This document shows, piece by piece, positions 55,253 to 62,725 of a stretch of 64,000 nt of DNA (its first letter is position 1; every line of letters starts with the position of its first letter). This DNA is from an uncultured Bacteroidales bacterium (GTDB taxonomy: Bacteria > Bacteroidota > Bacteroidia > Bacteroidales > Bacteroidaceae): positions 248,001 to 312,000 of the forward strand of contig CACYLU010000001.1 of NCBI GenBank assembly GCA_902775375.1. Reading direction: 5' to 3'. Below the pieces are notes generated by a model. The model did no database searches and was not told the DNA's origin. It saw only the letters and a program-made list of their open reading frames with translations. Both the position numbers and the translations under genes were made by a program.

Positions 55253-56869
55253 ATGAAGAAACTACTATTCTTAGGATTGTTGGCCGTGTCGGCACTGACG
55301 GCTTTCTCGCAGACCTCCTCTCGTCTGGCCATGCGTAAACTCAATTTGGCAGAATATGCCATCAGTCAGCTATATGTAGATAGCGTAAATGAGAATAGTC
55401 TGGTGGAAAGTGCCATTGTCAAGATGCTCTCGCAGTTAGACCCACATTCTACTTACAGTAATCCCGATGAGGTTAAGGAAATGAATGAGCCCTTGCAGGG
55501 CAACTTCGATGGCATTGGTGTGCAATTTCAGATGATGGAAGACACGTTACTTGTGATTCAGCCTGTAAGTGGAGGCCCGTCGGAGAAGGTGGGCATTCTA
55601 GCTGGTGATCGTATTATTGCTGTCAACGACTCTGCTATAGCTGGTGTGAAGCTCAGCACAGAAGATATTATGAAACGATTGCGTGGGCCCAAGGGCACTA
55701 AAGTTGACCTTACCGTATTGCGACGTGAAGTAAAAGATTTGCTGCACTTTACTGTAAAACGTGACAAGATTCCTCTTTATAGTCTAGATGCAGCTTACAT
55801 GATAGAGCCAGGCATCGGCTATATCCGAGTAAGTCGTTTTGCCATGACTACAGGGAAGGAATTTCTTGAGGCTATGCAAAAACTGCAAGCAAAAGGCATG
55901 GTTGACCTTATACTCGATCTGCAAGGCAACGGAGGAGGTTATTTGAATGCCGCTATCGACTTGGCAAATGAGTTTTTAGGTCCTCGCGAACTGATAGTTT
56001 ATACGGAAGGACGTGCCGAGAAGCGCAGTAACTTCTTTGCTAAAGGCAATGGCCATTTTCTGCAAGGCCGTCTTGTGTTATTGGTAGATGAATATTCAGC
56101 CTCTGCTTCAGAAATTGTGGCAGGTGCTATGCAAGATTGGGATAGGGCTGTTATTGTAGGGCGCCGCTCGTTTGGCAAGGGGTTGGTGCAAAGACCTATA
56201 GACTTGCCTGATGGCTCGATGATTCGTCTAACGGTGGCTCGCTATTATACGCCTTCAGGGCGAAGCATTCAGAAGCCTTACACAAAATCTGCCAAAGACG
56301 GTGGAAATGCTGTAGAGGTGGATTTCGAGCAGTATCGCTCAGACCTCATAGTTCGCTATAACAATGGAGAACTGATGCATGCTGACAGTATCCACTTCCC
56401 TGACTCTCTGAAATATACAACCAAACGTTTGGGCCGTACAGTCTATGGCGGTGGTGGTATCATGCCCGACTATTTCGTGCCGATGGACACTACTTCATAC
56501 ACTAAGTTACATCGTAATTTGGTGGTGAAGGGGGTAATCAATAAGACCTCATCGGTATATATTGACACCCATCGAAAGGATCTTCAACGCCGTTTCAAGG
56601 AATTCAATGCCTTTAATGCTGGCTATCAAGTGGGCAATGATGTACTGGATATCCTCAAGGAAGAGGCAGAGAAAGCAAAAGTTGATTTGACGGACGAAGA
56701 ATACCAACAATCACTGCCGCTTATCCGTACCCAATTAAAGGCACTCATGGCGCGCGATTTGTGGGACATTAGTGAATACTATCAAGTAATCAATACCGCC
56801 AACGAAAGCGTGAAACAAGCGCTTCGTGTCCTCAACAACGATTATGACAGAATACTAAGTTTGAAGTGA
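55253..56869 (+). CDS. Carboxy-terminal processing protease (CtpA/Prc, S41)
   Basis: 538 residues from the ATG at 55253, the start of a signal peptide (MKKLLFLGLLAVSALTAFS). A PDZ domain covers about 85-165 (GIGVQFQMMEDTLLVIQPV, GILAGDRIIAVND). The Ser-Lys dyad is Ser284 (SASASEI) and Lys309 (FGKGLVQ), with the 25-residue spacing seen in Prc. A periplasmic protease trimming envelope proteins. Its stop abuts the stop of the convergent PAP2 gene with no base between them. Confidence 0.93.
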   Translation: MKKLLFLGLLAVSALTAFSQTSSRLAMRKLNLAEYAISQLYVDSVNENSLVESAIVKMLSQLDPHSTYSNPDEVKEMNEPLQGNFDGIGVQFQMMEDTLLVIQPVSGGPSEKVGILAGDRIIAVNDSAIAGVKLSTEDIMKRLRGPKGTKVDLTVLRREVKDLLHFTVKRDKIPLYSLDAAYMIEPGIGYIRVSRFAMTTGKEFLEAMQKLQAKGMVDLILDLQGNGGGYLNAAIDLANEFLGPRELIVYTEGRAEKRSNFFAKGNGHFLQGRLVLLVDEYSASASEIVAGAMQDWDRAVIVGRRSFGKGLVQRPIDLPDGSMIRLTVARYYTPSGRSIQKPYTKSAKDGGNAVEVDFEQYRSDLIVRYNNGELMHADSIHFPDSLKYTTKRLGRTVYGGGGIMPDYFVPMDTTSYTKLHRNLVVKGVINKTSSVYIDTHRKDLQRRFKEFNAFNAGYQVGNDVLDILKEEAEKAKVDLTDEEYQQSLPLIRTQLKALMARDLWDISEYYQVINTANESVKQALRVLNNDYDRILSLK

Positions 56870-57475
56870 TTATTTATTCCCAAATAACACTTTGTTCAAC
56901 CATTTGCTGACGTAGATGCTGCCAACGGCACAACCAACGCCTATGGCTGCCCCTGCCATCACATCCGTAGGATAATGTACACCTTCGTGCATGCGTGAGA
57001 TACCTACTGATACAGCGTAAACTGCAGAAGGAGCTATGACATACCATTTAGGATATTTTATGCACAACGATGTGCAGAGGGCAAAAGCAGATGCCGTATG
57101 TCCAGAAGGGAATGATGGGTCGGGTTCTGTGCTGCGTGGAAAAATCAAGTCCGGCCATTTCTCATAAGGACGTGTGCGGTTAAAGATATACTTCGTGCCA
57201 AAACCTATGATAAAAGCACTTGCCACGCTTGCACCTATATATATAGCGTCCTGCTGCAACTGTTTGTCTTTTTTTATCAGTCCTACAATGCCCATCACTG
57301 TGGGTACTCCTAAAGCCACATATGGCTCTGTTGTTGAGATAAATTTACTGTAGTCGTGAATAAACTGTTCATTCCATCCGTTGATGTCGTGTAGCATGTT
57401 CACCTCCCAATTTTGGGCAAATACGCATACACATACCATCATCAATACTAAACTTATATAAAATCTTTTGCTCAT
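56870..57475 (-). CDS. PAP2-family phosphatase, exported or membrane
   Basis: 201 residues. The three acid-phosphatase motifs are complete: KYIFNRTRPY (Lys95 to Arg102-Pro103), PSGH at 123-126, and SRMHEGVHYPTD (Ser160-Arg161, His167, Asp171). An N-terminal signal-like helix and two or three further hydrophobic segments place it in the envelope, where it could dephosphorylate undecaprenyl or lipid A phosphates. A good promoter is upstream. It converges with the protease gene. Confidence 0.9.
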   Translation of the reverse strand: MSKRFYISLVLMMVCVCVFAQNWEVNMLHDINGWNEQFIHDYSKFISTTEPYVALGVPTVMGIVGLIKKDKQLQQDAIYIGASVASAFIIGFGTKYIFNRTRPYEKWPDLIFPRSTEPDPSFPSGHTASAFALCTSLCIKYPKWYVIAPSAVYAVSVGISRMHEGVHYPTDVMAGAAIGVGCAVGSIYVSKWLNKVLFGNK

Positions 57476-57500
57476 ATCTTTCTTCTTGTTTTCTTGTTTG

Positions 57501-57532
57501 CAAAGTTACGATAAGTTGAGCGCAGAACCAAA
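57501..57532 (-). promoter_or_regulatory. Promoter of the PAP2 gene
   Basis: On the minus strand TTTG (57532-57529), a 20-bp spacer, then TAACTTTG (57508-57501), a full consensus match about 26 bp before the ATG. Confidence 0.7.
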
Positions 57533-57636
57533 TATGCCCGCAAATTTTTATCCCGAGGCAGAGTAACTTGGGCTATGCTGAAGTTTCGCGAATGTTGAAA
57601 AACATGCCTGTACTGTATCAAATAATTTAACAATCA

Positions 57637-57668
57637 TTTGCTAAATAATTGTTTTTAACCTATTTTTG
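57637..57668 (+). promoter_or_regulatory. Promoter of the frdCAB operon
   Basis: TTTG at 57637-57640, a 20-bp spacer, then TATTTTTG at 57661-57668. The leader before frdC is about 65 nt, AT-rich. Confidence 0.7.
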
Positions 57669-57741
57669 TAGCTACTTATGAGAATCCTTGTATAAAAATA
57701 CGAAATAATTAACAATTAAAAATATTAAAATTCAATTATTT

Positions 57742-58419
57742 ATGTGGTTAAGTAATTCATCAGTAGGAAGGAAAGTGGTGATGAGCGTTACTGGTATCGC
57801 CCTTATCCTGTTTCTGACATTTCACTGTGCGATGAACGTAGTTGCCTTGATTTCGCCTTCCGGCTACAACTGGATTTGCGAGATGCTGGGTGCTAACTGG
57901 TATGCTGTAGCTGCTACCATGGTCCTGGCTTGCTTGTTCGTCATCCATTTGGTTTATGCTTTCTGGCTTACTTGGCAAAACAGAAAGGCACGCGGTAACG
58001 AGCGTTATGCTGTGACTGACAAACCTAAGACAGTAGAGTGGGCATCACAGAACATGTTGGTGCTGGGCATTATCGTGGTGCTGGGCTTGTGTCTTCATCT
58101 CTTCAACTTTTGGGCAAAGATGATGTTGCCTGAGTTGAATGGCACTACCGATTTGCAAGTGCTGAGCAACGCTACCAATGGTATCTATCACATCAAGCAG
58201 ACTTTCAGCAATGTGATTTATGTGGTACTTTATCTGATTTGGATTTGTGCCCTGTGGTTCCACCTCACTCATGGCTTCTGGAGCGCTTTGCAGACCCTTG
58301 GCTGGAACAACCGTATCTGGTTAGATCGTTGGAAATGCATTGGCAATATTTACACCACCATCATTTGTGGTTGCTTTGCCCTGGTAGTTATCGTATTCTA
58401 TGTTAAATCGTTGCTCTGA
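57742..58419 (+). CDS. frdC: Succinate dehydrogenase/fumarate reductase cytochrome b subunit
   Basis: 225 residues, five hydrophobic segments, as in the diheme cytochrome b of Bacillus and Wolinella enzymes. Candidate heme ligands are His28, His69, His119 and His174 or His177. It anchors the flavoprotein and iron-sulfur subunits to the inner membrane and passes electrons from menaquinol. In these anaerobes the complex chiefly reduces fumarate to succinate. It is followed 49 bp later by frdA. Confidence 0.93.
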   Translation: MWLSNSSVGRKVVMSVTGIALILFLTFHCAMNVVALISPSGYNWICEMLGANWYAVAATMVLACLFVIHLVYAFWLTWQNRKARGNERYAVTDKPKTVEWASQNMLVLGIIVVLGLCLHLFNFWAKMMLPELNGTTDLQVLSNATNGIYHIKQTFSNVIYVVLYLIWICALWFHLTHGFWSALQTLGWNNRIWLDRWKCIGNIYTTIICGCFALVVIVFYVKSLL

Positions 58420-58468
58420 GGTATAATTTGACCTAAAGCCTGAACAATTAAAACTTAAAACTAAAATT

Positions 58469-60448
58469 ATGGTTAAGATAGATTCTAAGATTCCTGAAGG
58501 GCCAGTAGCTGAGAAATGGACTAACTACAAGGCTCATCAAAAATTGGTAAACCCAGCTAACAAGCGTCGTCTTGACATCATCGTGGTAGGAACTGGCTTG
58601 GCAGGTGCTTCTGCTGCAGCTTCCCTCGGTGAGATGGGTTTCCGCGTACTGAATTTCTGTATTCAGGACAGTCCACGCCGTGCGCACTCTATTGCAGCAC
58701 AGGGTGGTATCAACGCAGCTAAGAATTACCAAAACGACGGTGACTCAGTTTATCGTCTGTTCTATGATACAGTAAAGGGTGGTGACTACCGTGCTCGTGA
58801 GGCCAATGTATATCGTTTGGCTGAGGTGTCTAACAACATTATCGACCAATGCGTGGCACAGGGCGTTCCTTTCGCACGTGAATATGGTGGCTTGCTGGCT
58901 AACCGTTCATTCGGTGGCGCGCAGGTAAGTCGTACGTTCTATGCCCGTGGTCAAACGGGTCAGCAGTTGTTGCTGGGTGCTTACTCTGCACTGAGCTGCC
59001 AGGTAGCTGCAGGTACCGTGAAGCTTTATACCCGCTATGAGATGCTGGATGTAGTGCTTATCGACGGCCGTGCTCGTGGTATCATTGCTCGTAACCTTGT
59101 AACTGGTAAGTTGGAGCGTTTCGCTGCTCACGCTGTGGTAATCGCTACTGGTGGTTATGGTAATACCTACTTCCTGTCAACCAATGCTATGGCTTGCAAC
59201 GTTTCAGCTGCTATGGCTTGCTACCGCAAGGGTGCTTGGTTTGCAAACCCAGCTTTCGTACAGATTCATCCAACTTGTATCCCAGTTCACGGCGACAAGC
59301 AGTCTAAGCTGACGCTGATGTCAGAGTCTCTGCGTAATGATGGTCGTATTTGGGTGCCAAAGAAGTTGGAAGATGCAAAGAAATTGCAGGAAGGTACATT
59401 GCAAGGTGCCGACATTCCAGAAGAGGATCGTGACTACTATCTGGAGCGTCGTTATCCAGCCTTCGGTAACCTCGTACCTCGTGATGTGGCTTCACGTGCT
59501 GCAAAAGAGCGTTGCGACAAGGGCTATGGCGTTAACAATACCGGCTTGGCTGTGTTCCTTGACTTCTCTGAGGCTATTGGTCGTCTGGGTATTGACGTGA
59601 TTCGTCAGCGCTATGGCAACCTGTTTGATATGTATGAGGAAATCACCGACGTTAATCCTGGCAAGGTGGCTAATGAAATCAATGGCGTGAAGTATTACTA
59701 CCCAATGATGATTTATCCTGCTATTCACTATACTATGGGTGGTATCTGGGTTGACTACGAGCTGCAGACCAGTGTGAAGGGTCTGTTCGCTATTGGTGAG
59801 GCTAACTTCTCTGACCATGGAGCTAACCGACTGGGTGCTTCTGCACTGATGCAGGGTTTGGCTGATGGTTACTTTGTATTGCCTTATACCATCCAGAACT
59901 ACTTGAGCGATCAGATTACTGTTCCTCGTTTCAAGACCGATACTCCTGAGTTTGATGAGGCAGAAAAGGCTGTTCAGGCAAAGATTGACCACCTGATGAA
60001 CATCAAGGGCAAGCGCTCTGTTGATTCTATCCACAAAGAGTTGGGTCATATCATGTGGGAATATGTTGGTATGGGCCGCACAGCTGAAGGCTTGAAGACA
60101 GGCTTGGAGAAGCTGAAGGAAATCCGTAAGGTGTTCGAAACAGATTTGTTCATTCCTGGTAAGCAGGATGGTGTGAACGTAGAGTTGGAGAAAGCATTCC
60201 GTCTTAACGACTTCATCACTATGGGTGAGTTGATGGCACACGATGCTTTGAGCCGCAACGAGAGTTGTGGTGGTCACTTCCGTGAGGAGTACCAGACTGA
60301 GGAAGGTGAGGCACTACGTGATGACAAGAACTACTTCTACGTAGGTTGCTGGGAATACCAGGGCTCTGACGACAAGGAACCTGTAATGATGAAAGAACCT
60401 CTGGAATATGAGGCTATCAAGGTACAGACCCGTAACTACAAGAGCTAA
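58469..60448 (+). CDS. frdA: Succinate dehydrogenase/fumarate reductase flavoprotein subunit
   Basis: 659 residues. The FAD-binding Rossmann motif is [30 protein letters not shown] holds the histidine that binds FAD covalently; the capping domain and HPTCIPVHG and [11 protein letters not shown] follow, typical of the substrate site. Codon use is slightly more GC-rich and regular than in neighbours, consistent with high expression. Confidence 0.96.
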   Translation: MVKIDSKIPEGPVAEKWTNYKAHQKLVNPANKRRLDIIVVGTGLAGASAAASLGEMGFRVLNFCIQDSPRRAHSIAAQGGINAAKNYQNDGDSVYRLFYDTVKGGDYRAREANVYRLAEVSNNIIDQCVAQGVPFAREYGGLLANRSFGGAQVSRTFYARGQTGQQLLLGAYSALSCQVAAGTVKLYTRYEMLDVVLIDGRARGIIARNLVTGKLERFAAHAVVIATGGYGNTYFLSTNAMACNVSAAMACYRKGAWFANPAFVQIHPTCIPVHGDKQSKLTLMSESLRNDGRIWVPKKLEDAKKLQEGTLQGADIPEEDRDYYLERRYPAFGNLVPRDVASRAAKERCDKGYGVNNTGLAVFLDFSEAIGRLGIDVIRQRYGNLFDMYEEITDVNPGKVANEINGVKYYYPMMIYPAIHYTMGGIWVDYELQTSVKGLFAIGEANFSDHGANRLGASALMQGLADGYFVLPYTIQNYLSDQITVPRFKTDTPEFDEAEKAVQAKIDHLMNIKGKRSVDSIHKELGHIMWEYVGMGRTAEGLKTGLEKLKEIRKVFETDLFIPGKQDGVNVELEKAFRLNDFITMGELMAHDALSRNESCGGHFREEYQTEEGEALRDDKNYFYVGCWEYQGSDDKEPVMMKEPLEYEAIKVQTRNYKS

Positions 60449-60486
60449 TAAGGGAAGTTGAACATTTTAAAGAACAAAGAAAAACT

Positions 60487-61242
60487 ATGGATAAGAATAT
60501 ATCATTTAAATTGAGAATATGGCGTCAGAACGGTCCTAAGGAGAAAGGACATTTTGACGAGTTCCAGATGAACGATATACCAGGTGACACCTCATTCCTC
60601 GAAATGCTCGACATCCTGAATGAGCAGATCGTTAGCTCAGGCAATGAACCTGTGGTGTTCGACCACGACTGTCGTGAAGGTATCTGCGGTATGTGCTCAC
60701 TCTATATCAATGGCCATCCTCATGGTCCTGCTACAGGTGCTACCACTTGTCAGATCTACATGCGTCGTTTTAAGGATGGCGACACCATCACCGTTGAGCC
60801 TTGGCGCTCTGCAGGTTTCCCTGTTATCAAGGATTTGATGGTTGATCGTTCTGCTTTCGATAAGATTATGCAGGCCGGCGGTTTCATCACCGTTCGCACA
60901 GGTGCTCCTCAGGATGCCAATGCCCTGCCTATTCCTAAGGAGGTGGCTGATGAGGCAATGGATGCAGCAGCTTGCATTGGTTGCGGTGCTTGTGTAGCAG
61001 CTTGTAAGAATGGTTCTGCCATGCTGTTCGTTTCATCTAAGGTTACGCAGCTCAATTTGTTACCACAAGGCAAGCCAGAGGCTTTGCGCCGTGCTAAGGC
61101 CATGCTGAGCAAGATGGATGAGCTGGGCTTTGGTAACTGTACCAATACCCGTGCTTGTGAGGCTGAGTGTCCGAAGAATGAGACCATCATCAACATCGCA
61201 CATCTGAATCGTGACTTCATCAAGGCTAAACTGAAAGACTAA
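60487..61242 (+). CDS. frdB: Succinate dehydrogenase/fumarate reductase iron-sulfur subunit
   Basis: 251 residues. [2Fe-2S] cysteines 62, 67, 70 and 88; [4Fe-4S] group [11 protein letters not shown] (163, 166, 169, 173); [3Fe-4S]-type group with Cys218, Cys224 and Cys228. Links FrdA to the cytochrome b. Last gene of the operon, followed at 61267 by a strong terminator. Confidence 0.96.
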   Translation: MDKNISFKLRIWRQNGPKEKGHFDEFQMNDIPGDTSFLEMLDILNEQIVSSGNEPVVFDHDCREGICGMCSLYINGHPHGPATGATTCQIYMRRFKDGDTITVEPWRSAGFPVIKDLMVDRSAFDKIMQAGGFITVRTGAPQDANALPIPKEVADEAMDAAACIGCGACVAACKNGSAMLFVSSKVTQLNLLPQGKPEALRRAKAMLSKMDELGFGNCTNTRACEAECPKNETIINIAHLNRDFIKAKLKD

Positions 61243-61266
61243 CCTCTTTTATATATAGCTGCTAAT

Positions 61267-61297
61267 AGAGGCGGGGCATTATTGCTCCGCCTCTTTT
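61267..61297 (+). terminator. Terminator of the frdCAB operon
   Basis: AGAGGCGGGGC (61267-61277) pairs with GCTCCGCCTCT (61284-61294), 11 pairs including one G-U, loop ATTATT, followed by TTT. Confidence 0.92.
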
Positions 61298-61311
61298 CCT
61301 TTCTCTATACG

Positions 61312-61416
61312 CATTACTAATGTCATAGCTTGCACATTACTAATCTCCGGGGTTGCACATTACTAATCTCTAGGTCTATACATTACCAATGTCTCGAGTG
61401 GTGTATTACAAAGTGT
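61312..61416. repeat. Tandem array with exact 23-bp period
   Basis: A 13-mer CATTACTAATSTC (one copy CATTACCAATGTC) starts at 61312, 61335, 61358 and 61381, each exactly 23 bp apart, with 10-bp variable gaps. A degenerate fifth unit starts at 61404. Each unit contains the palindrome ATTA-C-TAAT or a one-base variant. Confidence 0.9.
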
Positions 61417-61635
61417 AAGTTCATGTTTTATTCATGTGTGACGGTGTTCATTATTAGTGTACAATTAACTCTTATTCTTTTGATTCTTGCATTTACCTAA
61501 CTTCTGTTGTGAATGATCATCTTTCATTTTCTACTTGAATAGTATGTATTTTTAACTAACATGTTGATGGTGAATGTAAAAAATAGTTACTTGATATGTA
61601 AAATATAATTATCTGAATTGTTTAAATAAATTACT

Positions 61636-61752
61636 ATGGAACAAAAACGTGGAACAAAGGGCTTAAAAAGTCAAGGTTATTTACTTTTTCATTCTTTTGT
61701 TGCCCCTTTGACGTTATATGTGCTCTTTTCTTATTGTGGTCAGACAGAATGA
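61636..61752 (+). CDS. Doubtful small open frame (38 codons)
   Basis: ATG to TGA, giving a 38-residue peptide with a basic start (MEQKRGTKGLK) and a hydrophobic middle (LLFHSFVAPLTLYVLFSY). It could be a tiny membrane peptide. The preceding bases carry no promoter or recognisable start signal, and the frame lies in repeat-rich DNA, so chance is a fair explanation. Confidence 0.2.
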   Translation: MEQKRGTKGLKSQGYLLFHSFVAPLTLYVLFSYCGQTE

Positions 61753-61866
61753 ACTTTGTACCTTTATGAGATAGCCAGCATTTCCAAAAATGTTTGAAGG
61801 TTGAAAACTATAGGGATGTAGGGTGTATACCTATGAGTTGTAGGCTCATGAAACATAGAAAATTGC

Positions 61867-62132
61867 AAAAAAGTCTTCACTCTTCACAATGATGGTTCAA
61901 CGCATTGTATTACAATGATTTATCATCGTGAAGACTTGTCTCAGGTCTTCACAAGTCTTCACAGGCCTTCACGGCTAAGTATACTTTTTTTGTTTGTGAC
62001 AACCTAAATCAGAGAGTGACAAGATGTGATGAGGCGTGAAGAGATGTGAAGAGTTGTGCAAACTCTTCACGCTGATAACAGGTTGTTAATCATCAAAATA
62101 TGATATGTGCGTGAAGAGTGAAGACCTTTTTT
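61867..62132. repeat. 266-bp element bounded by 21-bp terminal inverted repeats, rich in TCTTCAC
   Basis: The left end (61867-61887) and the right end (62111-62132) are inverted copies, identical except for one extra base. Each end contains two head-to-tail copies of TCTTCAC. Six more TCTTCAC/GTGAAGA copies (one degenerate) lie inside, at 61928, 61946, 61956, 61966, 62036, 62046 and 62064, several at 10-bp steps. Internal hairpins form at 61928-61952 and 62034-62072. No coding frame. Resembles a MITE-like or structured element. Confidence 0.7.
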
Positions 62133-62158
62133 GAGAATTTCTGAAAGGGAAATACGAC

Positions 62159-62303
62159 TAAACACCCCAACACTTCATATTCTATTCATAAGTTTCATAA
62201 ATACAGTCGTTTATATATATGAAGTGTTGGTGCAACACTTCATGTATTTAATGAACAGAAACACAGCTAAATAAACATAAAATATGAAGTGTTGGGGTGT
62301 TTA
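62159..62303. repeat. 145-bp element with perfect 23-bp inverted ends and an inner palindrome
   Basis: 62159-62181 and 62281-62303 are exact reverse complements. Between them ATGAAGTGTTG (62219-62229) and CAACACTTCAT (62233-62243) form a second palindrome using the same core TGAAGTGTTG. The core therefore occurs four times in alternating directions. No target duplication is obvious at the edges. Confidence 0.85.
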
Positions 62304-62408
62304 CCCGAAAAAAATTTTTTCTAACTAGAGAATTTTTTCTTCCTCACGAGGGAAAAAAAAGACTCACGAGGGATAAATTGAAATGGTGGCTTACTCGGAG
62401 GAAGCGCT

Positions 62409-62467
62409 CCGTTTAGCGGAAGTAAAACTAGTGGTTACAAGAACTAAACGGCCCTCTTACTTCCGCT
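62409..62467. repeat. Interlocked inverted repeats (possible pseudoknot or switch)
   Basis: CCGTTTAG (62409-62416) can pair with CTAAACGG (62444-62451); AGCGGAAGTAA (62415-62425) can pair with TTACTTCCGCT (62457-62467). The order A1-B1-A2-B2 means the stems either form a pseudoknot or exclude each other. Confidence 0.75.
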
Positions 62468-62526
62468 TAGTCGCTTAAGGATAAAAACAGTTTAGAACTT
62501 TGCACGCTCTATTTATATTGCTTAGA

Positions 62527-62610
62527 GGCTTTAATTATAGCTTTTAGGGGCTTTATTCATAGGCTTTTGAGGCTTTAACCATAGTGTAAGTAAGCCTTAA
62601 TCATATTTTT
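62527..62610. repeat. Tandem array with exact 22-bp period
   Basis: GGCTTTA starts at 62527, 62549 and 62571, exactly 22 bp apart, each followed by three variable bases and ATAG. A weaker fourth unit (GCCTTAATCATA) starts near 62594. Confidence 0.85.
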
Positions 62611-62625
62611 ATGAGAATATAATAA

Positions 62626-62655
62626 GAGGAGGTATCCTCACGGACACCCCCTCCC
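62626..62655 (-). terminator. Putative terminator after the second susD
   Basis: On the minus strand a GC-rich hairpin (GGGAGGGGGTGTCCG ... ACCTCCTC) is followed by TTATTATATTC. It resembles the hairpin after the first susD in sequence and position. Confidence 0.55.
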
Positions 62656-62725
62656 GAATTAGTAATTTTAAAAAAGAGTTACATTGTGTTTAAGGAAACA
62701 CAATTAACCATTTATAAGTTTCCTA

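Larger units (their letters stand above)
61298..62725. other. Repeat-rich spacer without a convincing gene
   Basis: About 1.4 kb between the convergent frdB and second susD genes. Contents in order: a 23-bp-period array (61312-61416), a doubtful 38-codon frame (61636-61752), a 266-bp element with 21-bp terminal inverted repeats (61867-62132), a 145-bp element with perfect 23-bp inverted ends (62159-62303), twin CTCACGAGGGA copies (62343 and 62363), interlocked inverted repeats (62409-62467), a 22-bp-period array (62527-62610) and the susD terminator. No transposase or RNA gene was recognised. Confidence 0.7.

Noticed and set aside
59492-60277. A 261-codon frame on the minus strand inside frdA
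   Set aside because: frdA is a clear full-length flavoprotein on the plus strand; the opposite frame has no signal, domain or promoter.
61312-61416. CRISPR-like array
   Set aside because: Repeats are only 13 bp with 10-bp gaps, there are four or five units, and no cas gene is in the window.
61867-62303. Insertion sequence
   Set aside because: Inverted-repeat ends are present but there is no transposase frame inside and no clear target duplication; kept only as repeat elements.
61312-62610. Replication-origin iterons
   Set aside because: Tandem 22- and 23-bp units resemble iterons, but there is no rep gene, DnaA-box cluster or partition gene in the window.
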